Assembly: GCF_013409625.1 (NCBI RefSeq)
Contig: NZ_JACCBF010000001.1
Location: 3,103,001 to 3,167,000 of the forward strand
Length of the DNA stretch: 64,000 bases
Reading direction: 5' to 3'
DNA from: Nocardioides kongjuensis
Lineage (GTDB): Bacteria > Actinomycetota > Actinomycetes > Propionibacteriales > Nocardioidaceae
Shown here: in pieces, positions 57,400-64,000 of the stretch
Layout: each line of letters opens with the position of its first letter
How positions within the stretch are numbered: position 1 is the first letter of the stretch
Translations under genes and position numbers: made by a program
The notes under the pieces: generated by a model
Told to the model about the DNA's origin: nothing
The model's database searches: none
What the model saw: only the letters and a program-made list of their open reading frames with translations

Positions 57400-58416
57400 A
57401 TGACACTCGCCCGTACGCGCCTGCTCGGCGCCGGCCTCGCCGCTGCACTCGCCTCTGGCACGCTGCTGGCCGCTTCGCCGACGGCGCACGCTGCACCGGT
57501 CTTCATCAGTGCCACGACCAGCCAATACCACGACACGGGGCAGGCATCGAGCTGCACCAACAACAGCCCTGCGATCCCCGGAACCCCCGTGGTCCCGGTC
57601 GCCGAGAACGGCGCTCCGACCGCGACCTCGGTCTCGACGACCGCCGTCTTCACGAACGGTGGCGATCCCAGCGACGTACTGACGAACACGGCGACTCTTC
57701 AGGCGTCGTCCTCGGTGAAGTCGACCAACGGCCTGCCCACCTCGATCACGACGAGCCTCAGTGGCACGGCGGCAGCAACTGCGACCAAGGGCACCTCGAC
57801 GTGCAATGCCTACGCCTCGGCCGGCCTGGAACTCGACTTCGACCTCACGACGACGGTCCCGCTGTGGGCCACGCTGACCGTCACCAAGAAGGGGCCCGGT
57901 TTCATCGAGTCGTACATCTACGAGGACAACGCAGTGCCGTACCAGGACGTGTACGGCCGCAACCTCGATGGCACTGGGACGGTCACCGTTTACCTCCCCC
58001 CGGGGCACTACCGAGGATATGTCGAGGGTGACGTCAGCAAGCGCACCGCCACGACATCCACCACCGCCTTCTCCGGCACCGCGAGCATCACCTTCGCCCC
58101 GGTCGGCTCCGCGTCCAAGGCCCCGTCCGGCAAGGCGAGCAAGTACGTCGCCCTCCCCGGCACCCGCGCCTGCGCGACCCACAACGCCACCGCCACGCTG
58201 ACCACCAAGAAGAAGCGGATCAAGCAGATCGAGAAGGTCACCTTCTCGGTCAACGGCAAGAAGGCCGCCACCCTCAAGGGCAAGAAGCTCAAGAAGGGCA
58301 AGGCCGTCGGCCTCGGCCTGGCCGACAACGCCGCCGCCGACATCACCGCCACCGTCGCTCTCAAGAACGGCAAGACGCGCACCGTCGACGCCAGCTACCT
58401 CGCCTGCACCAGCTGA
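57400..58416 (+). CDS. Secreted protein, tandem paralogue 1
   Basis: A 338-residue exported protein with signal peptide (RTRLLGAGLAAALASGTLLAASPTAHA, cleavage about 32). ATG 57400 is nine bases after AAGGAG; the ATG at 57391 is too close. The mature part is Thr/Ser/Ala-rich with two Cys pairs; the C-terminal basic domain has K-K-K-R-I-K-Q-I-E-K-V-T-F-S-V-N-G-K-K and A-D-N-A-A-A-D-I-T-A-T-V. No family recognised. Paralogue at 58546. Confidence 0.72.
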   Translation: MTLARTRLLGAGLAAALASGTLLAASPTAHAAPVFISATTSQYHDTGQASSCTNNSPAIPGTPVVPVAENGAPTATSVSTTAVFTNGGDPSDVLTNTATLQASSSVKSTNGLPTSITTSLSGTAAATATKGTSTCNAYASAGLELDFDLTTTVPLWATLTVTKKGPGFIESYIYEDNAVPYQDVYGRNLDGTGTVTVYLPPGHYRGYVEGDVSKRTATTSTTAFSGTASITFAPVGSASKAPSGKASKYVALPGTRACATHNATATLTTKKKRIKQIEKVTFSVNGKKAATLKGKKLKKGKAVGLGLADNAAADITATVALKNGKTRTVDASYLACTS

Positions 58417-58434
58417 CCGCAGGACGTACCTGCC

Positions 58435-58471
58435 GAGGGGGCAGGTCCGGCGACGCCGGGCCCGCCCCCTC
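58435..58471 (+). terminator. Hairpin terminator after paralogue 1
   Basis: GAGGGGGCAGGTCCGGC (58435-58451) pairs with GCCGGGCCCGCCCCCTC (58455-58471), allowing one A-C mismatch and one G-T pair, with a 3-base loop. Confidence 0.6.
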
Positions 58472-58545
58472 CGTCGTTCGCCGATTCCGCCGGGTGTCCG
58501 GCTAGGTTCGTCACCTCTCGGTTTCTCGGACAAGGAGCTGCTCCC

Positions 58546-59565
58546 ATGACACTCGCTCGCGCACGCCTGCTCAGCGCCGGCCTCGCGACGGCCCTCACGG
58601 CGGGTTCGCTCCTCGTCGCGCCGCCGCCCGCTCACGCGACCCCGGTCCTCACCAACGCCCGCCTCTCGTTCGGCGGCGCCGGGTACGGCTACACCACCAC
58701 GTGCCCTCCCCAGGGTGCGGCGCCAGCGCCGGGCCCGTCCGTCGCGCTCGTCGAGAACGCCGCCCCGGCGAGTGCCAGCCACACGGTGACCCGGAAGTTC
58801 GCCGCCCAGAGCGACGCCACCGACTACGTCACCAACAGCGTCACGATCCAGGGCCGCGCCTCGGCCACCACGTCCGGCGGACGACCGACGTCGCTGGCGA
58901 TGGGCTACAACGGCACGATCACGGCCTCCGCGAGCAAGGGCACCTCGCCGGGGTGCAGTGCCTACACGAGGCTCGGGGTCTTCCTGTCCACCGGCTTCAC
59001 CCTGACCGCCCCGACCTGGGCGACCATCACCATCGGCGGACAGGGTCCGGGGTCCACCGCGGTTGAGATCTCGCAGTCGTCCGGCGACTTCTACCTCGCC
59101 AGGTCCGACGATACCGACGGCGCGGGGAGCTCGACCGTCCTATTGCCCGCAGGCGACTACGAGGCCGCCCTGGGCGGTGACGCGTGGCACCAGACGAAAA
59201 CCGCCTACACCGGAGCACGCTCGGGCACCGCATCGATCACCTTCGCCGTGCCCGGCTCCGCATCCCAAGCCCCGTCCGGCAAGGCCCGAAAGATCGTCAG
59301 GCTCCCCGCGGCCCGCGACTGCGGTACCCACACCGCAACAGCAACCTGGCCGAAGAAGAAGGTGATCCGGTGGAGCGTCGGCCGCGTCACGTTCACGGTC
59401 AACGGCACGAAGGTCGCCACGGTGAAGGGCAAGAAGATCCGGAAGGGAAGGCCCGTCGTGCTGCCCCTCGCCGACAACGCCGCCGCCGACATCACCGCCA
59501 CCGTGATCATGAAGAACGGCACGAAGAGGAAGGTCCGCGCCAGCTACCTCGCCTGCACCAACTGA
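58546..59565 (+). CDS. Secreted protein, tandem paralogue 2
   Basis: A 339-residue relative of the previous protein: M-T-L-A-R-A-R-L-L-S-A-G-L-A signal peptide, shared Cys positions, and the common ending F-T-V-N-G-T-K-V-A-T-V-K-G-K-K-I-R-K-G and A-D-N-A-A-A-D-I-T-A-T-V-x-x-K-N-G. The upstream sequence CTCGGACAAGGAG is also duplicated. The middle region diverges most. Tandem duplication followed by divergence of a surface or secreted protein. Confidence 0.72.
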   Translation: MTLARARLLSAGLATALTAGSLLVAPPPAHATPVLTNARLSFGGAGYGYTTTCPPQGAAPAPGPSVALVENAAPASASHTVTRKFAAQSDATDYVTNSVTIQGRASATTSGGRPTSLAMGYNGTITASASKGTSPGCSAYTRLGVFLSTGFTLTAPTWATITIGGQGPGSTAVEISQSSGDFYLARSDDTDGAGSSTVLLPAGDYEAALGGDAWHQTKTAYTGARSGTASITFAVPGSASQAPSGKARKIVRLPAARDCGTHTATATWPKKKVIRWSVGRVTFTVNGTKVATVKGKKIRKGRPVVLPLADNAAADITATVIMKNGTKRKVRASYLACTN

Positions 59566-59590
59566 CCACCGACGGGGCGAGCGGCGAGGC

Positions 59591-59932
59591 TCAGCCTCGG
59601 AGGACCTTGTCCATCGCCTTGCCGCGGGCGATCTCGTCCACGAGCTTGTCGAGGTACCGGATCTTCTGCATCAACGGGTCCTCGACGTCCTCGACCCGGA
59701 TCCCGCAGACCACGCCGGTGATCAGGGACGCCGCGGGGTTGAGCCGGGCGGCGGCGAAGAAGTCCTCGAACGTCGTACCCGCGTCCAGGTGGGCCCGCAG
59801 CTCCGTCGGCGAGAAGCCGGTCAGCCAGCAGATCGCCTCGTCGAGCTCGGCCTGCGTGCGCCCCTTCCTCTCGACCTTGGCCACGTAGTGGGAGTAGACC
59901 GACGCGACGCTGGTCGAGAAGATACGGTGCAC
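59591..59932 (-). CDS. DUF2200 family protein
   Basis: A 113-residue protein closely matching the DUF2200 pattern as I recall it: [25 protein letters not shown] near the start, I-C-W-L-T-G-F near 34 and [28 protein letters not shown] at the end. Function unknown. GTG start; divergent from the MFS gene 42 bases away. Confidence 0.88.
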   Translation of the reverse strand: MHRIFSTSVASVYSHYVAKVERKGRTQAELDEAICWLTGFSPTELRAHLDAGTTFEDFFAAARLNPAASLITGVVCGIRVEDVEDPLMQKIRYLDKLVDEIARGKAMDKVLRG

Positions 59933-59974
59933 ACAGCGCAGGGTAGTTCGAGCGCAGGAAGAGGTGCCTCAAGC

Positions 59975-61933
59975 GTGGTCGTCGAGCAGGTCCGACCACG
60001 CACCAGTCCTGCGGTCGTCGTCGCGATGCTCTCGTGCTGCGGCATCGTGGTCTCGCTGCAGCAGACGCTGCTGCTGCCACTGCTGCCGGACCTCCCGAGG
60101 ATCCTCGGTACGTCGCCCGACAGCGCCTCCTGGCTGGTGACCGCGACCCTGCTCAGCGGCGCGGTGGCGACCCCCACCATCTCGCGACTGGCCGACATGT
60201 ACGGCAAGCGCCGGATGATGGTCGTGTCGCTGGGCGTCGCCGTGGTGGGCTCGCTCCTCGGCGCGCTCAGCCAGGCGCTGCCGCTCCTCATCGGGGCGCG
60301 GGCCCTCCAGGGAGTCGGGGTCGCGCTGATCCCTGTCGCCATCGCGATCATGCGCGACGAGCTCCCCCGTGACCGGGTGCCGCTCGGCGTCGCCCTGATG
60401 AGCGCGACCCTCGCGATCGGAGCCGGCGTCGGTCTGCCGCTGTCCGGGCTGATCGTCGAGCACATGGACTGGCACGCGTCGTTCTGGCTCACCGGCGTGG
60501 TCGGGGTCCTGCTCATCGCCGGGACGCTGGCCCTGTTGCCCGAGTCGCCGGTCCGCACGAGCGGCTCCTTCGACCTGCGCGGCGCAGCGCTGCTGTCGGT
60601 CGCGCTGACCGCCGTGCTGCTCGCCCTGTCCAAGGGCGGCCAGTGGGGCTGGGCCTCCGCCTCGACCGTCGGCTGCCTCGCCGGCGGCGCGGCCGTGCTG
60701 GCGATCTGGATCCCGCTCGAGCTGCGCACCCCGCGGCCGCTGGTCGACGTCCGGGTCGCGGCCCGACGCTCGGTTGTCCTGGTCAACCTCGCCTCGGTGT
60801 TCGCGGGATTCGCGATGTTCGCCAACATGCTGGTCACCACCCAGCTGCTGCAGCTGCCTGTCGAGACCGGCTACGGCCGGGGCCTCGACGTCCTCCACAC
60901 CGGCCTCTGGATGGTCCCCAACGCCGCCGCGTTCGGCCTGATGGCGCCCGTCTCGGCCTGGTTGATCCGCCGGATCGGCCCGCAGGCCACCCTCGTCTCG
61001 GGTGCGCTGCTGATGGGCACGGCCTACGTCTGGCGGACCTTCTACAGCGCCGACCTCCCGCAGGTCGTGGTCGGGTCCGTGGTCGTCGGCACCGGCACCG
61101 CGATGGTGTACGGCGCCCTGCCGACGCTCGTGATGCGCGCAGTGCCCGTCACCGAGACCGCCTCGGCCAACGGCCTGAACGTGCTCCTGCGCTCCTTCGG
61201 CACGTCCACCGCGAGCGCCGCCACCGCCGCGATCACCACGGCCTCGACGCTCACCCTGGCGGGGCGCGAGCTGCCGAGCCTGCACTCGCTGATGCTGATC
61301 TTCTGGCTCGCCGCCGCGGCCGCCCTGGCGACGGCACTGATCGGCGTACCCATGCTCCGGATGCGCGAGTACGCCGAGGAGGCGGACCGCTCGGGCGCCG
61401 AGAACACCACGCGCGCGCAGATCGTCCAGGGCCAGGTGCTCAGCCTCAAGGGCAACCCGATCCGCCACGCGGTGGTGACGGTGCTGACCCCCGACGGGCG
61501 TGCGGTCGACTGGGGCCAGGCCGATGCGGAGGGGCGGTTCGCGGCCGCCGTACCCGAGCCGGCGGACTACCTCGTCGTCACCTCCGCCGACGGCTGGCGC
61601 CCGCGCTCGCGGATGATGACGCTCGACAGTGCCGCGCCCGTCCCCCCGATCGTGCTGCGCGAGCGGCTCACCCTGGGCGGCACGATCCGCGCCTCCGACG
61701 GGCAGCCCGTCACCGACGCGCTCGTCGTCCTCACCCGCGCCACCGGCGAGCTGGTCACCACGGTCCGCACCGACCACGAGGGCCGCTACGAGGTCCCGCG
61801 GCCGGCCAACGGGCGCTACGTGCTCACCGTCGCCGGTCCCACCGAGGCGCTCGGCGCCCGCACGCTCAGCGTGTGGGAGGAGGCCCGTGACTTCGACCTC
61901 GACCTCGGCACGCCCCTGGCCGACGCCACCTGA
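59975..61933 (+). CDS. MFS transporter fused to two carboxypeptidase-regulatory-like domains
   Basis: A 652-residue protein. The first ~470 residues are a DHA2-like (14-segment) drug/H+ antiporter, with L-A-D-M-Y-G-K-R-R-M-M near 74-84 (motif A) and the R-A-L-Q-G-V-G-V-A motif near 110. After I-G-V-P-M-L-R-M-R-E-Y, the tail (about 485-652) has two beta-sandwich repeats, V-Q-G-Q-V-L-S-L-K-G-N-P-I-R-H-A-V-V-T-V-L and L-G-G-T-I-R-A-S-D-G-Q-P-V-T-D-A-L-V-V-L, of the CarboxypepD_reg type. Substrate unknown. Start GTG 59975. Confidence 0.88.
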   Translation: MVVEQVRPRTSPAVVVAMLSCCGIVVSLQQTLLLPLLPDLPRILGTSPDSASWLVTATLLSGAVATPTISRLADMYGKRRMMVVSLGVAVVGSLLGALSQALPLLIGARALQGVGVALIPVAIAIMRDELPRDRVPLGVALMSATLAIGAGVGLPLSGLIVEHMDWHASFWLTGVVGVLLIAGTLALLPESPVRTSGSFDLRGAALLSVALTAVLLALSKGGQWGWASASTVGCLAGGAAVLAIWIPLELRTPRPLVDVRVAARRSVVLVNLASVFAGFAMFANMLVTTQLLQLPVETGYGRGLDVLHTGLWMVPNAAAFGLMAPVSAWLIRRIGPQATLVSGALLMGTAYVWRTFYSADLPQVVVGSVVVGTGTAMVYGALPTLVMRAVPVTETASANGLNVLLRSFGTSTASAATAAITTASTLTLAGRELPSLHSLMLIFWLAAAAALATALIGVPMLRMREYAEEADRSGAENTTRAQIVQGQVLSLKGNPIRHAVVTVLTPDGRAVDWGQADAEGRFAAAVPEPADYLVVTSADGWRPRSRMMTLDSAAPVPPIVLRERLTLGGTIRASDGQPVTDALVVLTRATGELVTTVRTDHEGRYEVPRPANGRYVLTVAGPTEALGARTLSVWEEARDFDLDLGTPLADAT

Positions 61934-61975
61934 CGTTCCTCCTGCGGGCCCGACACCGAGGTCTAGCCTCGGGGC

Positions 61976-63553
61976 ATGAGCGACGTCTCCTCGGCCCGTC
62001 AGCACACCCTCGGCGACCTGCCCCGGCGCACGGCGCAGCGCGTGCCCGACAAGGTCGCCGTGATCGACGGGGACACCCGGCTGACGTTCGCCGAGCTGGA
62101 CGCGTACGTCGAGCGCACGGCCGCCGCGATCACCGCGGCCGGGCTCGCCAAGGGCGACCGGCTCGCGCTGCTCAGCCACAACTGCTGGCAGTTCGCGGTG
62201 CTCGACTTCGCCGCCGCGCGCGCCGGCGTCGTGCTGGTGCCGATCAACTTCATGCTCGGCGCCGACGAGATCGCGTTCATCCTCGACCACAGCGGCGCCA
62301 CCGGGTTCGTCGTCGAGGACGCGCTGGTGCCGGTGGCCGACGCCGCGCTCGCCGCGGCCGCCGGCGCGCAGGTGCGGGAGCGGCGGGTGGTCCGCGTCGC
62401 CGGGGACGCGGCTCCTGACGGCTGGGAGGACCTGTCCGGCTGGCTGGAGCACGAGGGCCCGGCGGTCGTCGTACCGATGGCCGACGACGACCCGGTCCGG
62501 ATGATGTTCACCTCCGGCACCGAGTCGCGGCCCAAGGGCGCGCTGCTGAGCAGCCGGTCGCTGCTGTGGCAGTACGTCTCGTGTGCCCTGGACGGGTCGA
62601 TGAGCGCCGACGACGTCGAGCTGCACACGCTGCCGCTCTACCACTGCGCGCAGCTCGACTGCTTCCTCGGCACCGACGTCTACCTCGGCGCCACCAGCAT
62701 CATCCTGCCCGGCCCCGACCCGGCGAGGGTGCTGCGCGCCATCGCCGAGCACCGGGTCACGAAGTTCTTCGCGCCCCCGACCGTGTGGATCGGCCTGCTG
62801 CGCCACCCCGACTTCGACACGACCGACCTGTCCAGCCTGCGCAAGGGCTACTACGGCGCCTCGCCGATGCCGGTCGAGGTGCTGCGCGAGCTCCAGCAGC
62901 GGCTGCCCGACGTCGCGCTGTGGAACTTCTACGGCCAGACCGAGATGGCCCCGCTCGCCACGATCCTGGGCCCCGACGAGCAGCTGGCGTACGCCGGCTC
63001 GGCCGGCCGCCCGTCGATCAACGTCGAGACCCGGATCGTCGACGACCTCGACGTCCCGGTCCCGGCGGGCACCGTCGGCGAGATCGTGCACCGCAGCCCG
63101 CACGCGACGCTGGGCTACCACGACGACCCGGAGAAGACGGCGGAGGCCTTCCGTGGCGGCTGGTTCCACTCCGGCGACCTCGGCTACCTCGACGACACCG
63201 GTCACCTCTACGTCGTCGACCGCAAGAAGGACATGATCAAGACCGGTGGCGAGAACGTCGCGAGCCGGGAGGTCGAGGAGGCGATCTACACCCACCCCGA
63301 CGTCGCGGAGGTCGCCGTCTTCGGCGTCAGCCACCCGCGCTGGGTGGAGGCGGTCGCGGCGGTCGTCGTACCCCGTGCGGGGACGGACCTGTCCCCCGAC
63401 GACGTCCTCACCCACGCTCGGTCGGTGCTGGCCGGCTACAAGGCGCCCAAGTACGTCGTCCTCGCCGAGGCCCTCCCCAAGAACCCCAGCGGCAAGATCC
63501 TCAAGCGCCAGCTCCGCGACGCGCACGCCGACCTGTCGGCCGGAGAGGACTGA
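61976..63553 (+). CDS. AMP-forming acyl-CoA synthetase (FadD-like)
   Basis: A 525-residue ANL-superfamily enzyme: P-loop M-F-T-S-G-T-E-S-R-P-K-G-A (about 179-191), A5 N-F-Y-G-Q-T-E-M near 320, A7 H-S-G-D-L-G-Y near 399, A8 D-R-K-K-D-M-I-K-T-G-G-E-N-V, and catalytic Lys in N-P-S-G-K-I-L-K-R (about 505). It activates a carboxylic acid, probably a fatty acid, as acyl-CoA. TAGCCT six bases before ATG suggests a leaderless mRNA. Two bases before the next gene. Confidence 0.92.
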   Translation: MSDVSSARQHTLGDLPRRTAQRVPDKVAVIDGDTRLTFAELDAYVERTAAAITAAGLAKGDRLALLSHNCWQFAVLDFAAARAGVVLVPINFMLGADEIAFILDHSGATGFVVEDALVPVADAALAAAAGAQVRERRVVRVAGDAAPDGWEDLSGWLEHEGPAVVVPMADDDPVRMMFTSGTESRPKGALLSSRSLLWQYVSCALDGSMSADDVELHTLPLYHCAQLDCFLGTDVYLGATSIILPGPDPARVLRAIAEHRVTKFFAPPTVWIGLLRHPDFDTTDLSSLRKGYYGASPMPVEVLRELQQRLPDVALWNFYGQTEMAPLATILGPDEQLAYAGSAGRPSINVETRIVDDLDVPVPAGTVGEIVHRSPHATLGYHDDPEKTAEAFRGGWFHSGDLGYLDDTGHLYVVDRKKDMIKTGGENVASREVEEAIYTHPDVAEVAVFGVSHPRWVEAVAAVVVPRAGTDLSPDDVLTHARSVLAGYKAPKYVVLAEALPKNPSGKILKRQLRDAHADLSAGED

Positions 63554-63554
63554 C

Positions 63555-64000
63555 GTGCTCCTCGACCTGCAGCTGGACGCCCGCCCCGACGCCGTGCGCG
63601 AGCGGGCCCGGGAGCTCGCGGAGGCCGGCGCCGCCGGCCTGTTCACCTTCGAGGGGCCGCACGACGTCTTCCTGCCCCTCGCCGCCGTCGCCGGCCAGGT
63701 CGACGCCGACCTGATGACCAACGTCGCGATCGCGATGCCGCGCTCGCCGATGCACCTGGCGCACACCGCCTGGGACCTCCAGCTCATGTCGGGCGGCCGG
63801 TTCCGGCTCGGCCTGGGCTCGCAGATCCAGCCCCACGTCGAGAAGAGGTACGGCGCCCGCTGGTCCCCGCCCGCCGCGCGGATGCGCGAGATCGTCGGCG
63901 CCGTCAAGGCGATCCTGCACTCCTGGCAGTCGGGCGAACGCCTCGACTTCCGCGGCGAGCACACCACCCACACCCTGATGCCGCCGACCTTCGTCCCCGG
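63555..64000 (+). CDS. LLM-class F420-dependent oxidoreductase (3' end outside window)
   Basis: At least 148 residues from GTG 63555, running off the window. The luciferase-like TIM-barrel N-terminus is seen: A-G-A-A-G-L-F-T-F-E-G-P-H-D-V-F-L-P-L-A-A near 24-44, N-V-A-I-A-M-P-R-S-P-M-H-L-A near 56, and G-G-R-F-R-L-G-L-G-S-Q near 80, a pattern of F420-dependent family members. Likely co-transcribed with the acyl-CoA synthetase. Confidence 0.85.
   Translation, partial: MLLDLQLDARPDAVRERARELAEAGAAGLFTFEGPHDVFLPLAAVAGQVDADLMTNVAIAMPRSPMHLAHTAWDLQLMSGGRFRLGLGSQIQPHVEKRYGARWSPPAARMREIVGAVKAILHSWQSGERLDFRGEHTTHTLMPPTFVP

Noticed and set aside
59969..63973. Very long open frame on the minus strand (1334 codons)
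   Set aside because: It is antisense to the MFS transporter, the acyl-CoA synthetase and the F420-type gene, is Arg/Gly/His-rich low complexity, and reflects G+C-rich third positions.
1..64000. CRISPR arrays, tRNA or rRNA genes, insertion sequences
   Set aside because: No regularly spaced direct repeats, no cloverleaf with CCA-like ends, and no transposase-like protein was found on either strand.

Overview
The window is about 72% G+C and reads as the chromosome of a motile, high-G+C actinobacterium. Signs are GTG starts, ATGA/GTGA gene overlaps, several apparently leaderless genes, a DUF222/13E12-type HNH gene, an F420-type oxidoreductase and a DevR/DevS-like two-component pair. Protein flavour and gene order suggest Nocardioidaceae (Nocardioides-like). 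That placement is an inference, not a database result.

About 44 kb (roughly 3.4-48.8 kb) is a motility island. A DevR/DosR-like response regulator gene (3465-4181) lies at its left edge and a DevS-like GAF-GAF histidine kinase gene (47191-48771) at its right edge. Region A, 4.3-9.7 kb (minus), holds a soluble PAS/GAF chemoreceptor, cheW and cheA. Region B, 9.9-13.4 kb (minus), holds flgN-flgK-flgL-fliW-csrA. Region C, 13.6-18.4 kb (plus), holds the flagellar sigma factor fliA, a broken DinB-like gene, fliC, fliD, fliS and a fliT-like gene. Region D, 20.1-23.8 kb, holds divergent cheB and cheR-cheY-cheX-cheY2-cheX2. Region E, 26.9-47.2 kb (plus), is the structural and export operon: flgBC fliEFGHIJ, a peptidoglycan hydrolase, fliK flgDE, then swrD motAB fliLMNOPQR flhB, then flhA. 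The order resembles the Bacillus fla/che operon, but flhF, flhG, cheD, flgM and distal-rod flgF/flgG are not seen here.

The most informative non-coding signal is a promoter shared by eight motility units: TCAN, exactly 15 bases, then (G/A)CCGATNN or one variant. It precedes cheA, flgN, fliC, cheB, cheR, flgB, swrD/motA and flhA, and fits a FliA/WhiG-type sigma factor such as the one at 13644. At cheB/cheR it forms a mirrored, apparently leaderless pair. GGGAC/GTCCC palindromes resembling DevR (Dos) half-sites lie near several of these promoters, suggesting that redox or gas sensing controls motility.

Outside the island: the left flank has an iron redox enzyme, a CDGSH protein, a zinc alcohol dehydrogenase and a SigB/SigF-type sigma factor. 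The right flank has a broken secreted Ig-like gene, a thioesterase, a DUF445 protein, a PHA-granule-like module (PhaR-type regulator between two phasin-like paralogues with matching operator-promoters), an NTF2-like protein, an AraC regulator, an alpha/beta hydrolase, two tandem secreted paralogues, a DUF2200 protein, an MFS transporter with C-terminal beta-sandwich domains, an acyl-CoA synthetase and the start of an F420-dependent oxidoreductase. I saw no tRNA, rRNA, CRISPR array or insertion sequence.
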